Source of the DNA: WHTI01 sp963826105
GTDB taxonomy: Bacteria; Actinomycetota; CADDZG01; WHSQ01
Direction: 5' to 3'
Assembly (NCBI GenBank): GCA_963826105.1
Contig: CAWGWA010000006.1
Location: forward strand, 310,001-374,000
DNA length: 64,000 bases
Made by a program: the position numbers and the translations under genes. Below the pieces are notes generated by a model that worked only from the letters and a program-made list of their open reading frames with translations, was not told where the DNA came from and did no database searches. Position 1 is the stretch's first letter, and each line of letters begins with the position of its first letter. This document shows, piece by piece, positions 8,717 to 16,698 of this stretch.

Positions 8717-9021
8717 TCTTCGGTTTCCTCCGCGGAATCGTCCTCTTCCTCGTAGACCTCATCGCTGATCCGGCGCGCGATCGCCGACTTGACGATCCTG
8801 ATGCTCGTTGCCGGCGAGATCTCGACCTCGACGTGGTCTTCGGCGATGTTCTTCACTACTCCGAAGATGCCGCCGATCGTCACGATCTCGTCGCCCTCTG
8901 AGATGGAGGAGACCAGCTGCTGGTGTTGCTGAACCCGGCGTTTCTGGGGCCTGATCAGCATGAAATAGAAGATCGCGATCAGGAACGCAATGAAGATCAA
9001 GCTAGAGGCGGGGCCTTCCAC
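8713..9021 (-). CDS. yajC: Sec translocon accessory protein YajC
   Basis: 102-residue single-pass membrane protein of the SecDF-YajC accessory complex of protein export. A hydrophobic N-terminal helix (about residues 5-22, SSLIFIAFLIAIFYFMLI) runs into the signature RPQKRR, then the small YajC domain with EGDEIVTIGGIFGVV, and an acidic tail ending EEDDSAEETEE. The GTG at 9021 is chosen because a GAAGGAG ribosome binding site stands upstream and the protein then begins directly at the membrane helix. The usual partners secD and secF do not follow it. Confidence 0.92.
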   Translation of the reverse strand: MEGPASSLIFIAFLIAIFYFMLIRPQKRRVQQHQQLVSSISEGDEIVTIGGIFGVVKNIAEDHVEVEISPATSIRIVKSAIARRISDEVYEEEDDSAEETEE

Positions 9022-9140
9022 GTGTTCACTCCTTCGGATTCGGGTCGAACTCTGTCGTGTTGGTCTCCTTCGAGTGCCCAGACGCTTTGCAGATTCGGGA
9101 GGCACGCGAACAGAGCCGCTCCTGCGGCTCAAGCCGAATC

Positions 9141-10169
9141 CTACTCGAACAGACGGGCTCCCTCAGGTCCCTGAGGGACCTCGAGCCCGAGGTGAAGGAA
9201 GGCCGCCTCGGTCGCAACTCGACCTCGTGGCGTGCGCCGCAGGAACCCGAGTTGCATCAAGAAAGGCTCGTAGACATCCTCGATCGTGTCGGGTTCCTCC
9301 CCCACTGCGACTGCGAGGGTCGACAGACCGACAGGACCTCCTCGGAAGCGTCTGATCACCGCATCGAGTATGGCTCCGTCCACGCGGTCGAGCCCCTTCT
9401 CGTCGATCTTGAACACCTCGAGTGCGGTTCGGGCGATGTCACCGTCGATGATCCCGTCGGCTCGAACCTGCGCGTAGTCTCGGACCCTGCGCAGCAGGCG
9501 GTTGGCGATCCGCGGCGTGCCCCGTGATCGACGAGCTATCTCATGCGAGCCTTCCTCGTCGACCTGCACGTCGAGGATCCCCGCGGAGCGGGTGATGATC
9601 TTGACCAGGTCGGCCGGCGGGTAGTAGTCGAGCTTCTCGGTCAACTCGAAACGGCTCCGGAGGGGGCCGGTGATGAGACCGGCACGGGTGGTCGCGCCGA
9701 CCAACGTGAAGCGCCGCAGGTCGAGCCGGATCGTCTGGGCGCTCGGACCCTTGCCGATGACGAGGTCGAGTTGGAAGTCCTCCATCGCCGGATACAGAAC
9801 CTCCTCTACGACCCGAGGGAGGCGGTGGATCTCGTCGATGAACAGCACGTCGCCGTCCTCGAGGTTGGTGAGGATCGCAGCGAGGTCCCCAGCTCGTTCG
9901 AGCGCGGGCCCCGAGGTCGGTCTGAAGCCGGCCCCCATCTCGTTGGCGATCACATGGGCGAGGCTCGTCTTCCCGAGGCCGGGAGGACCGCTGAGAAGAA
10001 GGTGGCCCGCCGCCTCGTCTCGAGCGCGGGCTGCCTCGAGCACGATCCCGAGATGCACCTTGAGCTCAGGCTGGCCGACGAACTCGATCAGGTCCCGCGG
10101 CCGCAGTGAGCCTTCAGTCTCACGCTCGATGGGATCGGCGGCGGCCGCCAGGACGGCTTCGTCGCTCAC
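9141..10169 (-). CDS. ruvB: Holliday junction branch migration ATPase RuvB
   Basis: 342-residue AAA+ motor of the RuvAB complex that drives branch migration of Holliday junctions in recombinational repair. Walker A is GPPGLGKTSLAHVIANE (about residue 61), Walker B DVLFIDEIHRL, with the arginine-finger/sensor region GATTRAGLITGPLRSRF and a C-terminal winged helix (PFLMQLGFLRRTPRGR). Length is normal. It overlaps ruvA by 4 bases and is the last gene of the ruvCAB operon, which is predicted to be SOS-controlled through the box on ruvC. Confidence 0.97.
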   Translation of the reverse strand: MSDEAVLAAAADPIERETEGSLRPRDLIEFVGQPELKVHLGIVLEAARARDEAAGHLLLSGPPGLGKTSLAHVIANEMGAGFRPTSGPALERAGDLAAILTNLEDGDVLFIDEIHRLPRVVEEVLYPAMEDFQLDLVIGKGPSAQTIRLDLRRFTLVGATTRAGLITGPLRSRFELTEKLDYYPPADLVKIITRSAGILDVQVDEEGSHEIARRSRGTPRIANRLLRRVRDYAQVRADGIIDGDIARTALEVFKIDEKGLDRVDGAILDAVIRRFRGGPVGLSTLAVAVGEEPDTIEDVYEPFLMQLGFLRRTPRGRVATEAAFLHLGLEVPQGPEGARLFE

Positions 10170-10744
10170 CGGCTCAGGACCTTGAGTGCCGATTTCACAA
10201 CCTCCTCAACGGAATCGACCGGGTCGATCGCACTCTCACCGAGCGCGGCCCGCACCTCGGCGGGCGAGTATCCGAGGTTCTCGAGCGCGGATCGCGCTTG
10301 CGAAACGGCGTCGGGAGCGGACCCCACAACTTGGAGGTCCGGCACCTGCAGCTTCTCCTTGAGTTCGAGGATGATGCGCTGTGCGGTCTTCTTGCCGATT
10401 CCCGGAACCGCCGAGAACCCGACGACATCGTCGGTCGCCAAGGTTCGCCGGAAGTCCTCCGGCGTGAAGGCGGAGCACACCTGAAGCGCGACTTTCGGTC
10501 CCACGCCCGACACAGAGAGAAGCGCCTCGAAGATCAGCTGTTCCCCCGGTGTCAGGAACCCATAGAGCGCCAGCATGTCCTCGCGCACGTGCGTATGGGT
10601 CCACAGGCGGACGGCCCCACCCTCGGGCGGAAGTGCCGTCAACGTCGTCGTCGAGCACGCGATCTTGTAGCCGATCCCGCCAACATTGACGAAGCACCCA
10701 TCGAGGGACTTAGCGGCAACCACACCTTCAACGAACCCGATCAT
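10166..10744 (-). CDS. ruvA: Holliday junction DNA helicase subunit RuvA
   Basis: 192-residue tetrameric junction-binding subunit of RuvAB. It has an N-terminal OB-fold starting MIGFVEGVV, central helix-hairpin-helix motifs (LLSVSGVGPKVALQV and FSAVPGIGKKTAQRI) and a C-terminal domain III (about residues 145-192) that contacts RuvB. The ATG at 10744 overlaps the ruvC stop by 4 bases and gives the standard N-terminus; the longer upstream frame lies within ruvC and is rejected. Confidence 0.96.
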   Translation of the reverse strand: MIGFVEGVVAAKSLDGCFVNVGGIGYKIACSTTTLTALPPEGGAVRLWTHTHVREDMLALYGFLTPGEQLIFEALLSVSGVGPKVALQVCSAFTPEDFRRTLATDDVVGFSAVPGIGKKTAQRIILELKEKLQVPDLQVVGSAPDAVSQARSALENLGYSPAEVRAALGESAIDPVDSVEEVVKSALKVLSR

Positions 10745-11268
10745 CGAGTCAGGGCCTCCTGGATCGCTCGGTTCAGTCCATTCGAGTTCAACATGCAGAT
10801 TGCCAGAGCACACGCATCTGCGGCGTCGGCCGGCTTGGGAGGCTCACTCATCCCGAGGAGCCGCGCCACCATGTCCCCCACCTGCGCCTTGTCGGCCGCT
10901 CCATAGCCGGCGATCGAGCTCTTGACCTCAGTTGGCGTGTGATGGGTGACCACGAGGTCGTGTTCGGCCGCGGTGGCGAGGATGACGCCCGACGCCTGCC
11001 CCACCGAGATCGCGGTCCTAACGTTGGCATTGAAGAAGACTCGCTCGAGAGACAGCCCAACGGGGCCGTGGACCTCGATCACCTCGATCAGCTCCCGCCG
11101 CAGCGCCAGGAGACGGTCGGCGATGGCCTCCTTCCGATCGGTTCTGATCACCCCATGGGCGATCGCCTTGAGGCGACCGGAGTTCCGCTCTACCACCGCG
11201 AATCCGGTCGTGGTCAGGCCCGGGTCGACCCCGAGGACGCGCGCGCTGGACCCCTGTATCGAACGCAT
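10741..11268 (-). CDS. ruvC: Holliday junction resolvase RuvC
   Basis: 175-residue RNase H-fold endonuclease that cuts Holliday junctions symmetrically. Catalytic acidic residues lie in VLGVDPGLTTTGFAV, in LSLERVFFNAN and in the C-terminal DAADACALA segment. The ATG at 11268 adds about ten residues before the usual family start; it is favoured because a TAATGT hexamer stands 7 bases upstream and there is no ribosome binding site, the leaderless layout also seen at the 13E12 gene. A LexA-type palindrome covers this start codon. ruvC, ruvA and ruvB overlap by 4 bases each and form one operon. Confidence 0.95.
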   Translation of the reverse strand: MRSIQGSSARVLGVDPGLTTTGFAVVERNSGRLKAIAHGVIRTDRKEAIADRLLALRRELIEVIEVHGPVGLSLERVFFNANVRTAISVGQASGVILATAAEHDLVVTHHTPTEVKSSIAGYGAADKAQVGDMVARLLGMSEPPKPADAADACALAICMLNSNGLNRAIQEALTR

Positions 11269-11273
11269 GTTCG
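11260..11273 (-). promoter_or_regulatory. LexA (SOS) box over the ruvC start
   Basis: On the coding strand CGAACATGCGTTCG: arms CGAAC and GTTCG around ATGC. It contains the ruvC ATG and adjoins the predicted -10 hexamer TAATGT at 11276-11281. LexA control of ruvC is known in mycobacteria, so SOS induction of ruvCAB is a safe inference. Confidence 0.85.
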
Positions 11274-11275
11274 TA

Positions 11276-11281
11276 ACATTA
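11276..11281 (-). promoter_or_regulatory. Predicted -10 element of ruvC
   Basis: TAATGT on the minus strand, exactly 7 bases before the ruvC ATG and directly upstream of the LexA box; no ribosome binding site follows. Confidence 0.6.
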
Positions 11282-11334
11282 CTCCAGGCCCCCGACGGCC
11301 ACGCGGATTTCGAGGGGTGGTGGGACCGCTGTGG

Positions 11335-12084
11335 CTAGGAAGCCAGAGAGGCCAGGACGTCGTCGGAGATATCGAAGTTGGCGAAGACGTCCTGGACGTC
11401 GTCGAGCTCGTCGAGCTCGTCGATCAAGTTCAGGACCTTCTTGGCGTCCGAGCCCTCCACCGCAACCGTCGTCTTGGGGATCATCGTGAGATCGGATGAT
11501 TCGATGGTCATCCCGGCCCCCTCGAGAGCGTCCCGCACCGCCTTCATCGCATCGGTCGGGGTCACGACCTCGATCGACTCCTCGGAGGCACGGATGTCCT
11601 CGGCCCCGGCGTCGGCGGCAACCAGGAAGACCTCGTCTTCGCTGGTAGAGGTGGCCTCGACCATGACCACGCCCTTCGGCTCGAACATCCATGCGACCGC
11701 GCCGGGTTCGGCGAGCTTGCCGCCGTGGCTGTTGAAGGCGGACCGGACGTCCTGAGCCGAGCGATTGCGATTACTGGTAAGGCAACGAACGAGGACCGCG
11801 ACGCCTCCCGGTCCGTACCCTTCGTACGAGGTCTCCTCGTACGTCTCTCCCTGGAGCTCTCCCGTGCCGCGTTTGATCGCGCGTTCGATGTTGTCGTTCG
11901 TGACCGAGTTCGCTTTCGCCTTCTGGACCGCGGTCGCGAGAGTGGGATTCCCTTCGACGTTGCCACCACCCTCGCGCGCGGCGACCTCGACGAAACGCAG
12001 GAGTTTGCCCCAGAGTTTGGCGCGCTGGGAATCCGCAGCCCCCTTCTTGCGCTTGATCGTCGACCACTTTGAATGTCCAGACAT
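11335..12084 (-). CDS. yebC: YebC/TACO1-family protein
   Basis: 249-residue member of the YebC/PmpR family; recent work links family members to translation of polyproline stretches, while older annotations call them transcriptional regulators. It begins with the invariant MSGHSKWSTIKRKKGAAD, followed by GNPTLATAVQKAKANSVTNDNIERAIKRGTGE, the YEGYGPGGVAV motif and the acidic C-terminal domain. The ATG at 12084 has a GAGAGG ribosome binding site. It stands between pdxT and ruvC, the standard actinobacterial position. Confidence 0.95.
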   Translation of the reverse strand: MSGHSKWSTIKRKKGAADSQRAKLWGKLLRFVEVAAREGGGNVEGNPTLATAVQKAKANSVTNDNIERAIKRGTGELQGETYEETSYEGYGPGGVAVLVRCLTSNRNRSAQDVRSAFNSHGGKLAEPGAVAWMFEPKGVVMVEATSTSEDEVFLVAADAGAEDIRASEESIEVVTPTDAMKAVRDALEGAGMTIESSDLTMIPKTTVAVEGSDAKKVLNLIDELDELDDVQDVFANFDISDDVLASLAS

Positions 12085-12093
12085 CGGTACCTC

Positions 12094-12669
12094 TCAGTTG
12101 CCTTTCGCCATGGAGACGAAGAGTTCGTGAACGCGTTCATCGTCGGTCATCTCGGGATGGAAGCTGGACGCAAGGATATTGCCCTGCCTCACCATCACGG
12201 GTGCCCCGTCGTACTCAGCCAGCACCTCAACATCGTCTCCCACCGACTCGATCGATGGAGCTCGGATGAAGACCGCGTGGAGCGGTTCATCGAAGCCGGA
12301 CACGTCGAGATCGGTCTCGAACGAATCGACCTGTCGCCCATACGCATTCCGCCTGACCTTGAGGTCGAGGACCGGGACGCGGAACGGAGCGTCTTCATCG
12401 CCGACGATCTCACGAGCGAGAAGGATCAGGCCGGCGCAGGTTCCGTAAACCGGCATCCCTCCCTCGACACGTTCGGTCAGCGGGCCGAGCAGATCGAAGC
12501 GGTCGAGGAGTTTGCCGATCGTCGTGGATTCACCACCCGGGATGATCAGCGCATCCACGGCAGCAAGTTGATCGGCACGCTTAACGGTGAGGGCTGTTGC
12601 TCCGGCCCCCTCGATCGAGCGCATGTGCTCGCGCACGTCGCCCTGCAGAGCCAGCACGCCGACCTTCAC
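12094..12669 (-). CDS. pdxT: Pyridoxal 5'-phosphate synthase glutaminase subunit
   Basis: 191-residue class I glutamine amidotransferase that releases ammonia from glutamine for PdxS. Signatures: KVGVLALQGDVREH at the start, PGGESTT, the nucleophile Cys in YGTCAGLILLA, and the C-terminal His/Glu pair in SFHPEMTDD. The GTG start at 12669 shares its first base with the last base of the pdxS stop (TAGTG), so the two subunits are translationally coupled, consistent with assembly of the PdxS12-PdxT12 complex. Confidence 0.95.
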   Translation of the reverse strand: MKVGVLALQGDVREHMRSIEGAGATALTVKRADQLAAVDALIIPGGESTTIGKLLDRFDLLGPLTERVEGGMPVYGTCAGLILLAREIVGDEDAPFRVPVLDLKVRRNAYGRQVDSFETDLDVSGFDEPLHAVFIRAPSIESVGDDVEVLAEYDGAPVMVRQGNILASSFHPEMTDDERVHELFVSMAKGN

Positions 12670-13565
12670 TACCAGCCTCGCGTCGCCAGACGCTCGCTCT
12701 CGGGGATGTCGGAGACGTTGATCCCGACCATCGCCTCGCCCAGGCCGTGGGACACCTTGGCGATCATGTCGGCGTCTTCGTAGTGGGTAGTTGCATCCAC
12801 TATCGCGCGAGCGCGTGCGGCCGGATCCCCGGACTTGAAGATGCCCGAGCCGACGAACACGCCGTCGGCGCCCAACTGCATCATGAGAGCTGCGTCCGCC
12901 GGGGTTGCGATCCCACCGGCCGTGAAGAGAACGACGGGGAACCTTCCGGTTTCGGAGATCTCGCGGACGAGATCGTACGGAGCCTGGTGCTCCTTGGCCG
13001 CAGCCATGAGCTCCTCGCCACCTAGCGTGCTGAGTCGCTTGATCTCGGATGTGATCGCACGCATGTGACGAACGGCTTCGACGACGTTGCCCGTTCCCGC
13101 CTCGCCCTTCGACCGGATCATCGCGGCACCCTCACCCAGGCGTCGAAGTGCCTCGCCGAGGTTGGTCGCGCCGCACACGAACGGAACCGTGAAGTCCCAC
13201 TTGTTCACGTGGTTGGCCTCGTCGGCCGGTGTCAGAACCTCAGATTCATCGATGTAATCGACACCCATGGATTGGAGCACCTGGGCCTCGACGAAGTGTC
13301 CGATGCGGCACTTGGCCATGACCGGGATCGAAACGCAATCGACGATCTCGGCAACCTTCTCGGGGTCGGCCATGCGCACGACTCCACCCTCAGCCCGGAT
13401 ATCGGCCGGGACGCGCTCGAGTGCCATGACGGCTACCGCGCCGGCGTCCTCAGCGATCTTGGCCTGGTCGACGTTGGTGACGTCCATAATGACGCCGCCT
13501 TTGAGCATCTCGGCCAGGCCCCGCTTGACCCGCGCCGATCCGGTTTCCCTCTGGGTGTCGGACAT
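12669..13565 (-). CDS. pdxS: Pyridoxal 5'-phosphate synthase lyase subunit
   Basis: 298-residue (beta/alpha)8 barrel that makes vitamin B6 (PLP) directly from ribose 5-phosphate, glyceraldehyde 3-phosphate and ammonia from PdxT. The sequence is highly conserved: GGVIMDVTNVDQAKIAEDAGAVAVMALERVPADIR, the catalytic Lys in PVMAKCRIGHF, and FTAGGIATPADAALMMQLG. The ATG at 13565 follows a GGAAGGA ribosome binding site; the 18 upstream residues of the open frame are unlike the family and rejected. Confidence 0.97.
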   Translation of the reverse strand: MSDTQRETGSARVKRGLAEMLKGGVIMDVTNVDQAKIAEDAGAVAVMALERVPADIRAEGGVVRMADPEKVAEIVDCVSIPVMAKCRIGHFVEAQVLQSMGVDYIDESEVLTPADEANHVNKWDFTVPFVCGATNLGEALRRLGEGAAMIRSKGEAGTGNVVEAVRHMRAITSEIKRLSTLGGEELMAAAKEHQAPYDLVREISETGRFPVVLFTAGGIATPADAALMMQLGADGVFVGSGIFKSGDPAARARAIVDATTHYEDADMIAKVSHGLGEAMVGINVSDIPESERLATRGW

Positions 13566-13662
13566 CTCCCTAGTTCCTTCCCTGTGATCTGCTACCGGCG
13601 GATCGGCAGCAGGCTCCAATCCTACCGCCGGGGCCCGGGAAGGGACTTTGCGCAGGAACCGA

Positions 13663-14709
13663 TCAGGGAGCGAGCTTCTTGGAGAACGCCACCGAGCCCA
13701 CGATCTCGCCGTCCTTGTTCGGGATCAACTCGATCCAGACCGGACCCTCAGCGAAGACGAGGGGCTCACCCGTCTTGTCGGTGAAGATGGGGGCTCCCCC
13801 TTCCTTCTTGATCTCCCAGGTTCCCTTGATCACCTTGCCATCCCGGAACAACAGAACCTTGCCCGTACCCAACATCGTGAGCTCCGTCGATGGGTTCCCG
13901 GCGACGTCCACGATCGGACCGTTATCGACTTGCACTAACTGTACGAGGACATTGGGGACCGAGAGCTGGGCCCCGGCTCTCGTCATGAACGGTGCACCCG
14001 CTTCGTAGCGCGCCCAGCCGTTGCTCTCCCAGCGATACTCGATCGTGTTGGAGGGGGTGAAGTTCATGGAGACCGTTACGGCCTTCTTCGCTTTGTTGGC
14101 GATCTCGCCGAAGGTGAGGATGCCCTCCTTGGGCGGCTTGAGGCCGTCCTTGACCGCCGCCTTGCGGAGGATCTTCGTGTTGGCGAACAGACCATGCACC
14201 CCCGAGCCGAGCGTCGAATCACGGAACAAGCCGTCGGTCGTCGACTCGGTGAGATAGAGGATGCCCCGCGCTACCATCTCGTTCGTGACGGTCTGGTTGG
14301 ATCCCGACGCGGCGATCAACCGAGTGAATGGGAGTGCGAGCTTCGGGTCATCGAAACGGCCACTGCGCACGGATCCCACGACGTCGGCATCCCCACAGTG
14401 GAAGATCGCCATGAATCGAGTGATCCCGCCTTCGACCCTCTCCTCGAACACGACATCTGCCCTCTCGAGTCCGGACTGCGGGCGCGATGCGGGATCGTTC
14501 TCGACCTTCACCGCGATCGCGGGTCGATCGAGTTTCACCTTTGCGGGCGGGTCCTGACCGGTGAGGGGGCAGGTTGGATCCGGAGTCGGCGTGGGCGATG
14601 CGGTCGGCTCGGCATCAGCAGTGCCCGCGGGGTCATCGGAGCTACAAGCCGCGCCTAGGAGCGCGATAGCCATCAAGGCGGCCAGGAGTGCCGAACGCCT
14701 ACTTCTCAT
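13663..14709 (-). CDS. DUF3048-domain lipoprotein, copy 2
   Basis: 348-residue predicted lipoprotein of the DUF3048/YerB family, function unknown. A signal peptide ends in the lipobox LLGAAC (Cys22), then a Ser/Thr/Pro/Asp spacer, then the DUF3048 domain beginning CPLTGQDPP and DRPAIAVKVEND, with RFMAIFHC, VGSVRSGRFDDPKLA and the C-terminal half from about residue 240 containing GKVLLFRDGKVIKGTWE and WIELIPN. It is a clear paralogue of the preceding gene, with which it overlaps by 11 bases, so the two are expected to be co-translated. The different N-termini (lipid anchor here, membrane helix there) suggest both sit on the outer membrane face, perhaps together. Confidence 0.82.
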   Translation of the reverse strand: MRSRRSALLAALMAIALLGAACSSDDPAGTADAEPTASPTPTPDPTCPLTGQDPPAKVKLDRPAIAVKVENDPASRPQSGLERADVVFEERVEGGITRFMAIFHCGDADVVGSVRSGRFDDPKLALPFTRLIAASGSNQTVTNEMVARGILYLTESTTDGLFRDSTLGSGVHGLFANTKILRKAAVKDGLKPPKEGILTFGEIANKAKKAVTVSMNFTPSNTIEYRWESNGWARYEAGAPFMTRAGAQLSVPNVLVQLVQVDNGPIVDVAGNPSTELTMLGTGKVLLFRDGKVIKGTWEIKKEGGAPIFTDKTGEPLVFAEGPVWIELIPNKDGEIVGSVAFSKKLAP

Positions 14710-15733
14710 ATGAGAAAGATCCTTTCACTTCGCCCGCATCGCTGGGCACTAGCTCGATCCATATGGACCCGGGCGCGAACACCATCAGGTCCCCCGACTT
14801 ACGTTCGAATACGACCGGAGAATCGCTCGACTCGCGGACCCACCGGCCGACTATCGCCCGGCCGTTGCGGAACAGCACCGCACGTCCCGAGCCGGTCTCA
14901 TCCTCGATCTCGATGGACGGATTGCCCGCAACATCGAAGATGGTGTCCGAGAAGTTCACGACATGCTCCTCGACGATCACATTTGTGGGAGCGATCTGGC
15001 CCCCGGCCTCCGAAAGGAACGGCACACCATCCTGGGAGCGGCTCCACGCATCTCCCGAATACTCATAGGTGATGGTGCTCGCCCCACCGAAGTTCAAGGT
15101 GATCGTGGACGCCTTCTTGCCCTTCGATTCGAGCTCTCCGAACTTGAAGATCTCATCCGGAGGTGGATCCGAGAAATCCTTGGCCGCGGCCTTCCGGAGC
15201 TTGGCCGAGTTGGCGTAGAGGGTGTGCTCAGAGCTGATGCCGTCACGGGCCACCCGCTGCATCGCACCCCCGGCCGCCGTCTCCGTCAGCGCGACGACGC
15301 CCGCTTCGCCCAAGGCGTCGAGGACCGGCTGGTTAGCCCCTGAGAAGCCCAGGATGCTGGTGATCGGTTGAAGGAGAGACGGATCCACGATACGGGCGCT
15401 CCTTACCGGGCCACCCTTCTTGGTGTCGGTGCAGTGAAAGATCGCCATGAATCTCGTCTCGCCACCCTCAACCAGTTCCTCGTACACGAGATCGGCATCC
15501 TCGAGCCCCGACAGAGGGCGAGCAACGGCCGCGTTCTCGATCTTGATCCCAACGGCAGGGCGCTCGACGATCGCTTCGTCTCGGGGCTCTTCCCCGGTGA
15601 GGGGGCAGGCGATCGGGTCGTCCTTACCGATGATCGGTAGCTCGTCGACCCCGCCGCGAAGGACGAAGAAGATGCCGGCGGCGAGAACCAATACTCCCCC
15701 GCCGATCGCCGCGATCTTCTGGTTCTTGGACAC
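14699..15733 (-). CDS. DUF3048-domain membrane-anchored protein, copy 1
   Basis: 344-residue DUF3048/YerB-family protein. Instead of a lipobox it has one N-terminal transmembrane helix (about residues 7-25) with a short basic cytoplasmic start, so the domain faces outward. Conserved blocks match the next gene: IACPLTGEEP, ERPAVGIKIENA, RFMAIFHC, GGPVRSARIVDPSLLQ, RAVLFRNGRAIVGRWVRE and SIWIELVPSD. The GTG at 15733 follows a GAGGAG ribosome binding site. A 226-base upstream region with strong secondary structure (15734-15959) probably forms its mRNA leader. No function is known to me for the family in actinobacteria. Confidence 0.82.
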   Translation of the reverse strand: MSKNQKIAAIGGGVLVLAAGIFFVLRGGVDELPIIGKDDPIACPLTGEEPRDEAIVERPAVGIKIENAAVARPLSGLEDADLVYEELVEGGETRFMAIFHCTDTKKGGPVRSARIVDPSLLQPITSILGFSGANQPVLDALGEAGVVALTETAAGGAMQRVARDGISSEHTLYANSAKLRKAAAKDFSDPPPDEIFKFGELESKGKKASTITLNFGGASTITYEYSGDAWSRSQDGVPFLSEAGGQIAPTNVIVEEHVVNFSDTIFDVAGNPSIEIEDETGSGRAVLFRNGRAIVGRWVRESSDSPVVFERKSGDLMVFAPGSIWIELVPSDAGEVKGSFSYEK

Positions 15734-15760
15734 GCGTCAACTCCTCATGGCTCGTTTGCT

Positions 15761-15935
15761 TACGGGCCAAAGATGCCCGTACCGCCCCGCCCAGTGGGGG
15801 CTCGTTCCCGCCGGGAAGATGCCCTCGGAAGTCCTCGGGCGGCGGGATGGACTCTCACCTGTTCCACCGACTACCGAGGCATCCGGCGCGAGAGAGTCGT
15901 CCAGCGGGCGAAGTTATCACGCCCCCGAGACTCTC
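15761..15935 (-). ncRNA. Candidate structured 5' leader RNA of the DUF3048 pair
   Basis: The gap before the first DUF3048 gene can form several perfect helices: 15892-15898 with 15929-15935, enclosing 15906-15910 with 15920-15924; 15807-15813 with 15840-15846; 15818-15828 with 15874-15883 (one bulge); 15784-15788 with 15797-15801; and 15761-15767 with 15775-15781. The second and third helices interleave, so they form either a pseudoknot or two exclusive states. I could not match it to a riboswitch class I know. Strand is inferred from both flanking genes being on the minus strand. Confidence 0.4.
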
Positions 15936-15959
15936 CCGTGGCAATCACCGAACGGGCAC

Positions 15960-16688
15960 TTAGAGATCTTCGATCGCGGCGGTCCGGTGCTCCCGAGGGT
16001 TGTGCCACCGATCGTCGGCCACGAACCAGAGGGGCTGGTGTCGCCCGGAGCGCGATGCCGCTTTCCGGATCGCCGCGATCATGCCCGGCGGGTACTTGGT
16101 GATCGCCACGGCTCTGATGTCGTCATCGAACCCGACCATCGGGCGCAGCGGTCCGGCAAGGAATACCAGCTCGGAGGCGAGCATCGCCATGCGCAGGCCC
16201 TTGCTGTTAAGACGCACGAGGCAATGGGCAACCACCGCCTCGATCTCGGTCCGGGTAAATGTCGTCATCAGCCCGGTGGTAACCGCGATGACCGGACCTC
16301 CGGAACGACACACCATCGCGTTGGCACCATCGTCTTCCACGATGCGCAGCTTGGGCGCCGTAACGCCCAGTTCCTTCGCCAGCCCTCCGACGAGGTTGGC
16401 GAGGCGGGGATGCTCGTGCTCCTTCAGCCTCCGAGCCTCCGCCGACAGCAGTGCTCTCCGTCCGGAGGTTCCCAGGCTGATCCCGAGACCGAACATGAAG
16501 AAGAGGACGAGGGTGACCCCGGTTCCCAGATCCCGCACCGTGAGTCCGAGAAGGAAGAGGAATACGAGGATGAGGAGGCCGAGTGCGAGCAGATAGATGG
16601 CCTCCGCCGCGATGACCGTCGGTCTCCGGGGAGCGTCCCAGTCGGGCAACGATCCGCTCCTTCTCTTCCCTGTCTCCGCTTCGGTCAC
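15960..16688 (-). CDS. M48-like membrane protein with degenerate active site
   Basis: 242-residue protein with two N-terminal transmembrane helices (about 26-50 and 56-73), then a domain that reads like an M48 (HtpX-type) peptidase: HPRLANLVGGLAKELGVTAPKLRIVED, NAMV...GGPVIAVTTGLM and the helix where HExxH is expected. That motif is HCLVR (155-159): the catalytic Glu is Cys and the second zinc His is Arg, so the protein cannot be a normal zinc protease. It ends at residue 242 with no obvious replacement ligands. It follows the PimA-like gene by 10 bases, with an AAGGA ribosome binding site before the GTG at 16688, so it belongs to the lipid operon. A scaffold or regulatory pseudoprotease role is only a guess. 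Confidence 0.7.
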   Translation of the reverse strand: MTEAETGKRRSGSLPDWDAPRRPTVIAAEAIYLLALGLLILVFLFLLGLTVRDLGTGVTLVLFFMFGLGISLGTSGRRALLSAEARRLKEHEHPRLANLVGGLAKELGVTAPKLRIVEDDGANAMVCRSGGPVIAVTTGLMTTFTRTEIEAVVAHCLVRLNSKGLRMAMLASELVFLAGPLRPMVGFDDDIRAVAITKYPPGMIAAIRKAASRSGRHQPLWFVADDRWHNPREHRTAAIEDL

Positions 16689-16698
16689 GACGTCATCC

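Noticed and set aside
15773..16102. Plus-strand open frame across the DUF3048 leader
   Set aside because: No ribosome binding site or family motif, it overlaps a conserved gene antisense, and the region is better explained as an RNA leader.
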